From Streptomyces triticisoli (GTDB lineage Bacteria > Actinomycetota > Actinomycetes > Streptomycetales > Streptomycetaceae): a stretch of 44,152 nucleotides of DNA. Where the stretch lies: the NCBI RefSeq assembly GCF_003270085.1, contig NZ_QFDQ01000162.1, positions 1-44,152 on the forward strand, written 5' to 3'. Shown here piece by piece: positions 7,527-15,607 of the stretch (the stretch's first letter is position 1; each line of letters starts with the position of its first letter). The notes beneath the pieces were generated by a model. The model did not search any database. It saw only the letters and a list, made by a program, of their open reading frames with translations, and had not been told where the DNA came from. Both the position numbers and the translations under genes were made by a program.

Positions 7527-8672
7527 ATGGGTGACATGGTCGCCGAGGACGAGGTCCGGCTCATCGAGGCGGGGAGCAACCCCACCAGGTTCGCCCGCGG
7601 CTGGCACTGCATGGGGCTGGCGGACAGCTTCCGTGACGGCCGGCCGCACGAGATCAAGGTGTTCGGTCAGACCGCGGTCGTCTTCGCGGACTCCAGCGGC
7701 AAGCTCCACATGATCGACGCGTTCTGCCGCCACATGGGGGGCAACCTCGCCAAGGGCACGATCAAGGGCGACGAGATCGCCTGCCCCTTCCACGACTGGC
7801 GGTGGAACGGCGAGGGCCGCTGCACCAACGTGCCGTACGCCCGCCGGACGCCCCTGCGCGCCCGCACCACGACCTGGCTCACGCTGGAGCGCAACGGGCT
7901 GCTCTTCGCCTGGAACGACCCGCAGGGCAACCCGCCGCCGCCCCATGTGACCATTCCCGAGATCGAGGACTACGGCACCGACCGCTGGAGCTCCTGGAGC
8001 TGGAAGTCGTACCTGGTCGAGGGCGCGCACTGCCGCGAGATCGTGGACAACGTCGTGGACATGGCGCACTTCTTCTACGTGCACTACCAGATCCCCCACT
8101 ACTTCAAGAACGTCTTCGAGGGGCACGTCGCCACCCAGCACATGCGCTCCACCGGCCGTGAGGACATCAAGACGGGTGTCCAGATGGACCTCCCCGAGGC
8201 CGTCACCCGCTCGGAGGCGAGCTACTACGGCCCGTCGTTCATGCTCGACACCATCTGGACCGAGTCGGGCGGCGAGACCATCGAGGCCAAACTCGTCAAC
8301 TGCCACTACCCGATCTCGCCGGACTCCTTCCTGCTGCAGTACGGCATCATCGTCGAGCGCAAGCCGGGCACCGGGGTGGAGCAGGCCGAGGAGATGGCCC
8401 GGACGTTCACCGACGGCCTCGAGGTGCAGTTCCTCCAGGACGTCGAGATCTGGAAGCACAAGTCGCGCATCGAGAACCCCCTGCTCACGGAGGAGGACGG
8501 GCCGGTCTACCAGCTCCGCCGCTGGTACCAGCAGTTCTACGTCGACGTCGAGGACGTCACCCCCGAGATGGTGCAGCGCTTCGAGTTCGAGGTCGACTGC
8601 GAGGCCGCGGTCGCCAAGTGGCAGGCCGAGTCCCGGGAGAACGCCGCCCGGGAGAACTCCGCTCAGGCCTGA
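7527..8672 (+). CDS. kshA: 3-ketosteroid 9alpha-hydroxylase oxygenase KshA, paralogue 1
   Basis: A 381-residue Rieske non-haem iron oxygenase that hydroxylates C9 of 3-ketosteroids; with a delta1 bond present this opens ring B. The Rieske cluster ligands are C67, H69, C86 and H89 (CRHM and CPFH). The mononuclear iron site is H181, H186 and D305, in DNVVDMAHFFYVHY and QDVEIWK, the same positions as in characterised KshA. The start at 7527 follows GGAGGCACAC. Electrons would come from KshB (36760-37794), the only obvious reductase in the window. It is followed by an HsaA-like gene and an MFS transporter on the same strand. The second copy at 29470 is clearly homologous but differs in the substrate-facing region around 205-230. 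Confidence 0.93.
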   Translation: MGDMVAEDEVRLIEAGSNPTRFARGWHCMGLADSFRDGRPHEIKVFGQTAVVFADSSGKLHMIDAFCRHMGGNLAKGTIKGDEIACPFHDWRWNGEGRCTNVPYARRTPLRARTTTWLTLERNGLLFAWNDPQGNPPPPHVTIPEIEDYGTDRWSSWSWKSYLVEGAHCREIVDNVVDMAHFFYVHYQIPHYFKNVFEGHVATQHMRSTGREDIKTGVQMDLPEAVTRSEASYYGPSFMLDTIWTESGGETIEAKLVNCHYPISPDSFLLQYGIIVERKPGTGVEQAEEMARTFTDGLEVQFLQDVEIWKHKSRIENPLLTEEDGPVYQLRRWYQQFYVDVEDVTPEMVQRFEFEVDCEAAVAKWQAESRENAARENSAQA

Positions 8673-8713
8673 GCGCAGGCGTCCCACTCCCTCCCCGAAC
8701 CATGAGGATCTCC

Positions 8714-9892
8714 ATGAGTACCGTTCGTGAACAGATGATCGCCCACGCCGACAAACTGCGGGAGCAGGACGAGGAGGCCGAGCGGCTGGGCCGGCTGCCC
8801 GACGAGACCGCGGCCCTGATGCGGTCCGCGGGGTCCATCCGCATGCTCCAGCCCACCGAGTACGGCGGCGCCGAGACGCATCTCGCGGAGTTCGCCGAGG
8901 CGGTCATGGAGACCGCCCGGCTCTCCGGGGCGGCCGGCTGGGTGCACGGGATAGTCGGCGTCCACCCGTGGCAGCTGGCCTTCGCCGACCGGCGTGTCCA
9001 GGAGGAGGTCTGGGGCGAAAACCACGACACCTGGCTCGCCTCCCCGTACATGCCGGTCGGCGTCCTCAAGCCGGTGGACGGCGGCTACCGGTTCTCGGGG
9101 CGCTGGCAGTTCTCCTCGGGGACCGACCACTGCCAGTGGATCTTCCTCGGCGGTCTGCGCGCGGACCGCGACGGAGTGCCCGTCAGCCCGCCACGGCAGG
9201 TTCACGTCATCCTCCCGCGCTCGGACTACGAGATCGTCGAGGACTCGTGGAACGTCGTGGGCCTGAAGGGGACGGGCAGCAAGGACGTCATCGTGCGCGA
9301 CGCGTTCGTCCCCGAGTACCGGGTCATGGACGGCGACAAGGTCCTCGACGGCCGTGCGGTCAGGGAGTTCGGCCGGGAGGAGACGCTGTACCGGATTCCG
9401 TGGTCCTGCGCCTTCCCCGCCGGCATCAGCTCCGCGATCATCGGCATCGCCGAGGGCGCTCTGGAGACGGCCATGGGCTACCAACGCGACCGCATCAACG
9501 CGCAGGGGACCAAGGTCCGCGAGGACCCGTACACCCTCTCGGCACTGGGAGAGGCCGTCGCCGAGATCCGGGCGGCCCGCACCGAGGTCCTGGCCAACAT
9601 CAACCGGATCTGGGACATCGTCGACTCGGGCCGGGACGTGCCCTTCGAGGTGCGTGCCCACGGCCGGCTGACGCAGGTGCGGGCCGCGTGGCGGGCGGTC
9701 CGCGCGGTCGACGAGATCTTCGCCCGGTCCGGCGGCAACGCCCTGCGGATGGACAAGCCGCTGCAGCGCTTCTGGCGCGACGCCCATGCCGGTCTCAACC
9801 ACGCGGTGAACATCCCCGGTCCGACGTACCACGCGGCCGCTCTGACCGAGATGGGCGTGGAACCGCAGGGCGCCCTGCGCGCACTGATCTGA
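8714..9892 (+). CDS. HsaA-type flavin-dependent monooxygenase, paralogue 2
   Basis: A 392-residue homologue of HsaA with all typical blocks: IRMLQPTEYGG, GWVHGIVGVHPWQLAF, GRWQFSSGTDHCQW, PRSDYEIVEDSWNVVGLKGTGS and RSGGNALRMDKPLQRFWRDAHAG. It is closer to the copy at 33493 than the copy at 75 is. The ATG at 8714 is preferred because GAGGATC lies just upstream; the ATG at 8702 would add four residues. It is 41 bases after kshA. No partner reductase gene adjoins it, so HsaB (40638-41219) may serve all three oxygenases. A different phenolic secosteroid, such as one from a bile acid, is a plausible but unproved substrate. Confidence 0.88.
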   Translation: MSTVREQMIAHADKLREQDEEAERLGRLPDETAALMRSAGSIRMLQPTEYGGAETHLAEFAEAVMETARLSGAAGWVHGIVGVHPWQLAFADRRVQEEVWGENHDTWLASPYMPVGVLKPVDGGYRFSGRWQFSSGTDHCQWIFLGGLRADRDGVPVSPPRQVHVILPRSDYEIVEDSWNVVGLKGTGSKDVIVRDAFVPEYRVMDGDKVLDGRAVREFGREETLYRIPWSCAFPAGISSAIIGIAEGALETAMGYQRDRINAQGTKVREDPYTLSALGEAVAEIRAARTEVLANINRIWDIVDSGRDVPFEVRAHGRLTQVRAAWRAVRAVDEIFARSGGNALRMDKPLQRFWRDAHAGLNHAVNIPGPTYHAAALTEMGVEPQGALRALI

Positions 9893-9990
9893 CCTCGCGT
9901 CACCGCACTTCAGCCCCCACCTCTGTTCCCCTGCGTGGCGGCGTCCGCCGCACCGCCCTGCCGAACACCTGTGCACCCGGAAGGACCGCC

Positions 9991-11607
9991 ATGAGCAAGA
10001 TGGTGGAAGCCACACCTCCTCCAAGATCCGGCCCGCCGCCCGCGGGCGACGACACCGGCCGTCTCGAAGACGCGTCGAAGGGCCGGCTCATCACGATCCT
10101 GCTGCTGATCGTGCTGTTCTCCGAACTCGTCCCCATGCAGTACCTGCTGGTGACGCCGGCCGTGCAGAAGATCGGCCAGTCCTTCCCGGACGTCGGCGCC
10201 AACCTGAGCTGGATGATCATCATTCTCGGCCTGGTCGGCGGCGCCACGTGCCCGCTCATGGGCAAGCTCAGCGACCTGTACGGCAAGAAGCGGGTGCTCC
10301 TCGCCGGGGGCGGCGTCTTCCTCGTCGGCTCGGTCATGTGCGCGGCGACCTCGTCGTGGGCGCTGTTCCTGACCGGGCGCGGGCTGCAGGCGACCGCTCT
10401 GGGCATGGCGGCGGTCGTCCCCGGACTGATCCGGGACCTGTTGCCTCGCCGTTACGTGCCCATGGGCGTCGGCCTGATGGGCGCCGGGTTCGGTCTGTCC
10501 GCGCTGGCCTCACCGTTCCTGGCCGGAGTGCTCACCGACCACTTCGGCTGGCGCTCGATCTTCTGGTTCCTGACCATCTACACGGTCGTGACCATGCCGG
10601 TCTTCTGGGCCGTGGTGCCGGAGACGCGGCTGCGGGTCCAGCAGAAGCTGAACTGGATCGGGGCGGGGCTGCTGGGCGCGGGCGCCGCGCTGGTCCTGCT
10701 CTACCTGAGCAACGGCCAGAGCTGGGGCTGGAGCCGCCCCGACGCGCTGGTGTACCTGGGCGCCGGAGTCGTCCTGCTGATCGGCTTCTACGGCTGGGAG
10801 AAGCGGACCTCGGCTCCGATCATGGATCTGACGCTGCTGCGTGCCCCGCGGGTGGCGATTGTGCTGGTCATCAGCCTGCTCGCCAATATGATCATCGGCG
10901 CGCAGAGCTTCATAGTGCCCTATATGGCGCAGACCGACGGCGACCTCGTCCGTGAGTCCACCATCGCCGCCTTCGCCAAGGACGCCGGCGTCGCCGTCGA
11001 GGCGATGCGGGAGGGGCTGGTCTTCCAGGGGGACATCGGTTACGGGCTCGCCTTCAGCCTGCTGTCGGTCGCCATCTACCTGACCGTGTGGCAGTCCGCG
11101 CCGTCCCTGTTGCTCGGCCCGGCCAGCGGCGCGTGGGCGCGGAGGGTCGGTCTGCGGCTGCCGTACCTCATCTCGCTGGTGCTGATGACCCTCGCCATGG
11201 TGCTGTACGCGCTGTCCCACAGCTCCTGGCAGGTGCTCGCGGGCATCGGCCTGGTGTACGGCATCGGGTACGGCGTCTACAACGCCTGTGCCTACAACCT
11301 CATCGTCGAGGGTGTGCCCCAGGAACAGCAGGGCATCGGCACGGGCATGCTCGTGCTCATCGGGTCGTTCGGTTCCTCGGCGGGCATCGCGATACTCACC
11401 TCGGTCCTGTCCGCGCACCCGTACCAGGTGACCACGGCGGCGCAGGCGGGGGAGCCGGCCCGGACGATCGACATCGCCCATGTGTACACGGACGCGGGAT
11501 GGACCCTGGGCTACTGGGGCCTGGCCTCCGTCGGCGTCGTGGCCGTCGTCCTCGCCTTCGTCATGAAGGCCGGCCGCACCCCGGCCACCGGCGGCTCGCT
11601 CCACTGA
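9991..11607 (+). CDS. MFS transporter, DHA2-like
   Basis: A 538-residue integral membrane protein of the major facilitator superfamily. It has a short polar N terminus, then many hydrophobic segments consistent with about 14 helices. The diagnostic loop 2-3 motif reads GKLSDLYGKKRVLLAGG. An extended loop near residues 305-345 (TDGDLVRESTIAAFAKDAG) separates the two halves. It follows the kshA/hsaA-like pair by 98 bases and ends before a strong hairpin, so it probably closes that transcript. It could import a steroid or bile acid or export an intermediate; the sequence does not decide which. Confidence 0.88.
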   Translation: MSKMVEATPPPRSGPPPAGDDTGRLEDASKGRLITILLLIVLFSELVPMQYLLVTPAVQKIGQSFPDVGANLSWMIIILGLVGGATCPLMGKLSDLYGKKRVLLAGGGVFLVGSVMCAATSSWALFLTGRGLQATALGMAAVVPGLIRDLLPRRYVPMGVGLMGAGFGLSALASPFLAGVLTDHFGWRSIFWFLTIYTVVTMPVFWAVVPETRLRVQQKLNWIGAGLLGAGAALVLLYLSNGQSWGWSRPDALVYLGAGVVLLIGFYGWEKRTSAPIMDLTLLRAPRVAIVLVISLLANMIIGAQSFIVPYMAQTDGDLVRESTIAAFAKDAGVAVEAMREGLVFQGDIGYGLAFSLLSVAIYLTVWQSAPSLLLGPASGAWARRVGLRLPYLISLVLMTLAMVLYALSHSSWQVLAGIGLVYGIGYGVYNACAYNLIVEGVPQEQQGIGTGMLVLIGSFGSSAGIAILTSVLSAHPYQVTTAAQAGEPARTIDIAHVYTDAGWTLGYWGLASVGVVAVVLAFVMKAGRTPATGGSLH

Positions 11608-11673
11608 ACCCCTCGGGACCGGACGGGCGGCACCGCCAGGCGTTCCGCCCGTCCGAGCGGGTCCCGGCGACCA

Positions 11674-11716
11674 GGGCCCCGCTCCCCTCCGTCTCGGCGC
11701 GTGGGGAGCGGGGCCC
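11674..11716. terminator. Perfect 14-bp hairpin between the MFS gene and the four-Cys gene
   Basis: Arms 11674-11687 and 11703-11716 are exact complements around a 15-base loop. It can terminate the MFS transcript, or act as an attenuator, because the next ATG (11732) is only 16 bases beyond it. Confidence 0.7.
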
Positions 11717-11731
11717 GGAAAGCGATCATTC

Positions 11732-11992
11732 ATGCAGCCGATCACCTGTCACGAGTGCGGTACCCGCGTCCTCGTGGAGAAGTACAGCGAGATCCACACC
11801 AGTGTCCAGTGGCTCGAGGACGCCGAGGCGGCCTGTCCGGAGTTCGCCCGTCTCGCCGAGCAGGGCACGCACAGCGCCTTCGTGTCCACGTGCATGGCGC
11901 TCCGTCGGTCCATCGGCGCGGCGGTGCGGGAGGGACGGGTGCCCGAATCCCGGTTCAGCGAGCCGGCCCCCCTTCCCACGGAGGGACGATGA
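11732..11992 (+). CDS. Small four-cysteine protein, copy 1 (unrecognised family)
   Basis: An 86-residue protein I cannot assign to a named family. Cysteines at 6, 9, 35 and 54 give C-x2-C-x25-C-x18-C, exactly the spacing in the second copy at 30630-30896. Shared text includes CGxxVLVxK, the TSVQW block (22-27), CPE, and a C-terminal ALRxxIxxA helix. Four cysteines with a leading CxxCG knuckle suggest a zinc ribbon or small Fe-S protein. The start follows a weak GGAAAG site directly after a hairpin. Its stop overlaps the SnoaL gene start (ATGA), so it is coupled to that gene. Function is unknown; an accessory or electron-transfer role for KshA or the SnoaL proteins is speculative. Confidence 0.8.
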   Translation: MQPITCHECGTRVLVEKYSEIHTSVQWLEDAEAACPEFARLAEQGTHSAFVSTCMALRRSIGAAVREGRVPESRFSEPAPLPTEGR

Positions 11993-12531
11993 CCGGCCTC
12001 GAAGCGCGCGTCCGGCGGCTGGAGGCGATCGAGGAGATCCGGCAGCTGGTCTCCCGCTACGCGCTCGCGCTCGACAGCCGGGACATCCCGGCCCTGGTGT
12101 CACTGTTCGTCGAAGACGTCCGGACACACGACGGGAGAGTGGGCCGGCAGGCTCTGGCCGAGTGGTTCGACCCCGTACTGCGGCCGTTCGGGACGACGTT
12201 CCACCTCGTCGGCAACCACGTCATCGACTTCGTGGACGAGGATCACGCCACCGGCGTCGTCCACTGTCGGCCGGAGCACGAGGTCGGGGACCTGTGGGTG
12301 GTCATGCCCATGCAGTACTGGGACCGTTACGAACGGCGTGAGGGGCACTGGTACTTCACCTCGCGCAGCCCCCATGTGTTCTACGCGGCGGACGTTCAGG
12401 AGAATCCGCTGAAGGTTCCGGGGAGGTTCCACTTCCCCGGCAACCCTTTCATCCACAAGGCGGACCTTCCCGAGCGCTGGGAGACGTGGCAGCGGTTCTG
12501 GGGCACGGACACAGAGGAAGGGACGGCATGA
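11989..12531 (+). CDS. SnoaL/NTF2-fold protein, BaiE/Hsh2-like steroid dehydratase candidate
   Basis: A 180-residue SnoaL-like protein. The N-terminal coil LEARVRRLEAIEEI and the pattern Y24-x4-D29, H72/H77 (FHLVGNH) and a C-terminal YERREGHWYF strand resemble BaiE, the clostridial bile acid 7alpha-dehydratase, whose Tyr, Asp and His residues have the same spacing. Hsh2 of aerobic bile-acid degraders belongs to the same superfamily. The gene overlaps the four-Cys gene upstream and the next SnoaL gene downstream by 4 bases each. Dehydration of a hydroxysteroid, perhaps at C7 or C12, is the leading hypothesis. Other NTF2-fold roles, such as isomerase, remain possible. Confidence 0.8.
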   Translation: MTGLEARVRRLEAIEEIRQLVSRYALALDSRDIPALVSLFVEDVRTHDGRVGRQALAEWFDPVLRPFGTTFHLVGNHVIDFVDEDHATGVVHCRPEHEVGDLWVVMPMQYWDRYERREGHWYFTSRSPHVFYAADVQENPLKVPGRFHFPGNPFIHKADLPERWETWQRFWGTDTEEGTA

Positions 12532-13067
12532 GCACCGGTGATCTGGAGGCCCGCATCGCGCGCCTGGAGGCCGTCGCGGAGATCCGCTCCCTGCCCGCGC
12601 GGTACGCCCAGCACTACGCCCGTTGCGACCCGGACGCCCTGGCCGACCTCTACACCGACCCCGTCACCCTGCGCACCGGCGAGCGAGGCAGCAGGAAGTC
12701 GCTGCGGCAGGTGTTCGCCGGGTCCTGCACCCCCGCCGACGGGGTGCGGATGGCGATCCTGCACGTCGGCAACCACATCGTGGACTTCACGGACGAGGAC
12801 AGGGCGGTGGGCAGCGTGTACTGCCGCGCCGAGGTCCAGCGCGGCAACGGGTCCTTCTTCCACCAGGCCATCCACTACGGCGACCACTACCGCCGCCGGG
12901 ACGGGGTGTGGCGGTTCGAGCGGCAGCGCGACCACGAGCTGTTCTACGGGGCGCCGGCCGGAAGCCGCCCGAACGGCCTCCCGCCCGCGAACTGGCCGGA
13001 GCGCGACGTCGGCACAGGCACCTTCCCCGGGAGCCGGCGGCGCGACACCTCCCGGCCGGGATCCTGA
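12528..13067 (+). CDS. SnoaL/NTF2-fold protein, second copy, possibly non-catalytic
   Basis: A 179-residue paralogue of the preceding gene. It shares LEARIARLEAVAEI, a Tyr at 26, LHVGNH and a YRRRDGVWRFE strand, plus a longer proline-rich tail. The Asp found five residues after the Tyr in the first copy (and in BaiE) is Ala31 here; only the later Asp34 is kept. It may therefore be a structural partner in a hetero-oligomer or have a different specificity. It begins with an ATGA overlap, so the two proteins should be made in similar amounts. Function is inferred only from fold and context. Confidence 0.78.
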   Translation: MSTGDLEARIARLEAVAEIRSLPARYAQHYARCDPDALADLYTDPVTLRTGERGSRKSLRQVFAGSCTPADGVRMAILHVGNHIVDFTDEDRAVGSVYCRAEVQRGNGSFFHQAIHYGDHYRRRDGVWRFERQRDHELFYGAPAGSRPNGLPPANWPERDVGTGTFPGSRRRDTSRPGS

Positions 13068-13147
13068 ACACCTCGAAGGTCACCCCCCTGGCGCCTGGCC
13101 GCGTATCCTCGTCTGTCGTTCCTGGTTCCGACCGTGTTGGGGGCACC

Positions 13148-13774
13148 GTGCCACGAATCGCCGAGGCCAGGGCGGGGGCCGAGCCCAGTTCGCCCCGGCA
13201 GCGGGTGCGCCGTGAGCGCATCCTGAAGACCGCCGCGGAGCTCGCCGCCCAAAAGGGCCTGGACCGGGTGCAGATGCACGAGGTGGCCAGGGCCGCGGAT
13301 GTGGCGATCGCCACGCTGTACCGCTATTTCCCCTCGAAGACCCATCTGTTCACGGCCGTCATGCTCGAGCAGGTCGAACGCTTCGGCGCACGGCAGCCGG
13401 AGCGCGGACCGGACGCCACAGGGCAGGAGGCCGTCTTCGAGACGCTGGTCAGCGCCACGCACAACCTGCTGCGCCGCCCGGCGCTCGCGACCGCCATGCT
13501 CCTGTCGGCGAACGCCGCCAGCGCGGCCACCGTTCCCGATGTGACGCGCGTCGACACCGGCTTCCGCGACATCCTGCTGGGCGCCTGGGGCGTCAGGGAC
13601 CCCACACCGTGGCATCTGAGCCGTATCCGGCTGCTGGAGCTGCTGTGGTACGGCCTCCTGCAGTCCCAGCTCAACGAGCGGATCTCCCCCGACGACGCGG
13701 AGTCCGACCTGCGTCTGGCGTGCGAGGTGCTGCTCGCCCCCGGGCCGGGCCCCGTGGCGGAGGACAAGGGCTGA
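13148..13774 (+). CDS. TetR-family regulator, KstR-like
   Basis: A 208-residue TetR protein. The N-terminal DNA-binding domain includes RRERILKTAAELAAQKG and VQMHEVARAADVAIATLYRYFPSK (helix-turn-helix about residues 40-62), very close in wording to mycobacterial KstR, the cholesterol-regulon repressor. The C-terminal domain also follows KstR (LLWYGLLQSQLNERISPDDAESDLRLACEVLL). GTG at 13148 is the start because the frame upstream overlaps the SnoaL gene in a different frame. It lies 80 bases after the SnoaL pair and before a strong bidirectional terminator. KstR binds a CoA thioester of a cholesterol metabolite; a similar inducer here is inferred. None of the GC-rich palindromes lies in front of it. 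Confidence 0.87.
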   Translation: MPRIAEARAGAEPSSPRQRVRRERILKTAAELAAQKGLDRVQMHEVARAADVAIATLYRYFPSKTHLFTAVMLEQVERFGARQPERGPDATGQEAVFETLVSATHNLLRRPALATAMLLSANAASAATVPDVTRVDTGFRDILLGAWGVRDPTPWHLSRIRLLELLWYGLLQSQLNERISPDDAESDLRLACEVLLAPGPGPVAEDKG

Positions 13775-13792
13775 CCGTGGCTGTACCTGTGA

Positions 13793-13850
13793 CTGCGGCA
13801 GTACGAGGGGCGGGGCCCGGTGTCGGGTCCCGCCCCTCGTACTGCCGCAG
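13793..13850. terminator. Strong bidirectional terminator
   Basis: Two 27-base arms (13793-13819 and 13824-13850) pair throughout, with a single G-U wobble, around a GTGT loop. It separates the convergent tetR gene (ends 13774) and hsd4A (ends 13857). Confidence 0.92.
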
Positions 13851-13856
13851 GAGACG

Positions 13857-14792
13857 TCAGCGTGACGCGGCGGTGTTCTCGACTCCTGTGGTGTCGAGCT
13901 CGGCGACGCTGAAGGCCGCGTACGTGCGGTACGGATCGCGCCCCTCGAAGTACGGCGTGAGCTGGGAGTCGAGCTCCTCCGGGGTGAAGACTCCCCCGGC
14001 CGCGGTGAACTTCCGTTCGACGGTCGGGGCCGCCATCAGGGCCACCATGTCGCCGTAGACGACGAACACCTGTCCGTTGATCCCCTCCGCGGCGGGCGAG
14101 GCCAGATGGGCGACGAACGTCCCGACCCGCTCGGGCGCGAGGATGTCCAGCCCGCCGTCGGCGCCGGCCCCGTCGCCGAAGACATGCGCCGTCATCCCGG
14201 TGCGGGCGCGCGGGCAGATCGCGTTGGCGCGCACGCCGTACCGGGACAGGCCCTGCGCGGTCGACAGGGTCAGCGCGGTGATGCCAGCCTTGGCCGCGGA
14301 GTAGTTCGGCTGGCCCGGGGAGCCGAAGAGGAAGGCCTCGGAGGAGGTGTTGATCACGCGGCCGTAGACGGGGCCGCCGGCGGCCTTGCTGGCTGCCCGC
14401 CAGTGGACCGCCGCCGCGCGGGTGACGGCGGCGTGTCCCTTGAGGTGGACCCGGATCACGTCGTCCCAGTCGGACTCGGTGAGGTTGAACACCATCTTGT
14501 CGCGCAGCACACCCGCGTTGTTGACGAGGATGTCCAGGCTGCCGAAGCTCTCCACCGCGGTCTGCACCAGGCGGTCGCCCATGGACCAGTCCCCGACGTC
14601 GCCGACCACCGCGACGGCGTCCCCGCCCAGGGCCCTGATCTCGCCGGCGACCTCCTCGGCGGCCGGCCCCATGTCGTTCACCACGACGTTGGCGCCCCGG
14701 GCCGCCAGTGCCAGCGCCTCGCTCCGTCCCAGGCCGGCGCCGGCGCCGGTGACGACGGCGGTGCGCCCCTCCAGGCTGATCCTCGAAGTCAT
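13857..14792 (-). CDS. hsd4A: Hsd4A-type hydroxyacyl-CoA/steroid dehydrogenase (SDR)
   Basis: A 311-residue SDR resembling the dehydrogenase part of peroxisomal MFE-2 and mycobacterial Hsd4A (Rv3502c), which oxidises the beta-hydroxyacyl-CoA of the sterol side chain and also 17beta-hydroxysteroids. It shows TGAGAGLGR, VVVNDMG, VNNAGVLRDKM, catalytic YSAAK, RANAICPRARTGMTAHVFG, and the family tail NGQVFVVYGDMVALMAAP. ATG 14792 is chosen; a GTG two codons earlier is also possible. It is the last gene of the nine-gene minus-strand operon and is followed by a terminator. Confidence 0.88.
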   Translation of the reverse strand: MTSRISLEGRTAVVTGAGAGLGRSEALALAARGANVVVNDMGPAAEEVAGEIRALGGDAVAVVGDVGDWSMGDRLVQTAVESFGSLDILVNNAGVLRDKMVFNLTESDWDDVIRVHLKGHAAVTRAAAVHWRAASKAAGGPVYGRVINTSSEAFLFGSPGQPNYSAAKAGITALTLSTAQGLSRYGVRANAICPRARTGMTAHVFGDGAGADGGLDILAPERVGTFVAHLASPAAEGINGQVFVVYGDMVALMAAPTVERKFTAAGGVFTPEELDSQLTPYFEGRDPYRTYAAFSVAELDTTGVENTAASR

Positions 14793-14810
14793 GTTCACTC
14801 TCTCCCGTTC

Positions 14811-15596
14811 CTATGCGAAGCGGACCGATACGGAGCCCAGTCCGGCGAACTCGGCCCGGAACTCGTCCCCCGGCCGTGCGTCGATCGCTCGGGTGCACGA
14901 ACCCGGCAGGATCACGTGGCCCGCTTCGAGCCTGACGCCGAACGTCGCGACCTTGCGTGCCAGCCAGGCCACGGCCACCGTGGGATCGCCCAGGACCGCG
15001 CTGGTGTTGCCGCGCGTGACCTCCTCGCCGCCGCGGTACAGCACGGCCTCGATGCCGGCGAGGTCCAGCTCCCGCGGGCCGACCCGGGCCGCGCCCAGGA
15101 CGACCCCGGCGGAGGAGGCGTTGTCGGCGATGGTGTCCGCCAGTCCGATCCTCCAGTCCCTGATCCGGCTGTCGATGAGCTCGATGCTCGGCACGATGTA
15201 CTCGGTGGCCGCGAGGACGTCCTCCTCGGTGCAGCCCTCGCCCGGCAGGCTGTCGCCGAGCACGTATCCGATCTCGACCTCGATGCGGGGGAAGCAGTAG
15301 CGGCCGGTGTCGACGGCGGTGTCCTCGGACAGGACCATGTCCGAGAGCAGATGGCCGTAGTCGGGCTCGTCCACGCCCATCATCTGCTGCATGACCTTCG
15401 AGGAGAGGCCCACCTTGTGGCCCCGGACCGTGGCGCCGGCGTCCAGCTGCCTGCGGATGTTCAGCAGTTGGATCTCGTAGGCGTCGACCACGTCGATCCC
15501 GGGGAACGTGTCGGTCAGCGGGTCGACGGGGGTGCGGTCCCGCTGTGCTGCCCACAGCAGATCAGCGGCCGCGGCGCGCTGCGACGGCTCCAGCAT
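14811..15596 (-). CDS. hsaE: 2-hydroxypenta-2,4-dienoate hydratase HsaE
   Basis: A 261-residue hydratase of the MhpD/HsaE family, the same length as mycobacterial HsaE. It converts 2-hydroxy-hexa-2,4-dienoate, released by HsaD, to 4-hydroxy-2-oxohexanoate. Diagnostic segments are GHKVGLSSKVMQQMMGVDEPDYGHLL, the metal-binding RIEVEIGYVL, PSIELIDSRIRDWRI, ADNASSAG, and PGSCTRAIDARPGDEF near the end. ATG 15596 is preferred because GAGGAG precedes it; ATG 15611 overlaps the hsd4B stop. In mycobacteria hsaE adjoins hsaG and hsaF. Here it is embedded in the side-chain operon, about 19 kb from them. Confidence 0.93.
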   Translation of the reverse strand: MLEPSQRAAAADLLWAAQRDRTPVDPLTDTFPGIDVVDAYEIQLLNIRRQLDAGATVRGHKVGLSSKVMQQMMGVDEPDYGHLLSDMVLSEDTAVDTGRYCFPRIEVEIGYVLGDSLPGEGCTEEDVLAATEYIVPSIELIDSRIRDWRIGLADTIADNASSAGVVLGAARVGPRELDLAGIEAVLYRGGEEVTRGNTSAVLGDPTVAVAWLARKVATFGVRLEAGHVILPGSCTRAIDARPGDEFRAEFAGLGSVSVRFA

Positions 15597-15607
15597 CCTG
15601 GTTCTCC

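Noticed and set aside
9898..9990. Possible promoter between the second hsaA-like gene and the MFS gene
   Set aside because: No cluster palindrome or convincing promoter boxes were found in this 98-base gap; read-through from kshA is simpler.
13324..15555. Open frame of 743 codons on the minus strand
   Set aside because: It runs across a strong terminator, antisense to tetR, and out of frame through hsd4A and hsaE; Arg/Gly/Pro-rich shadow.
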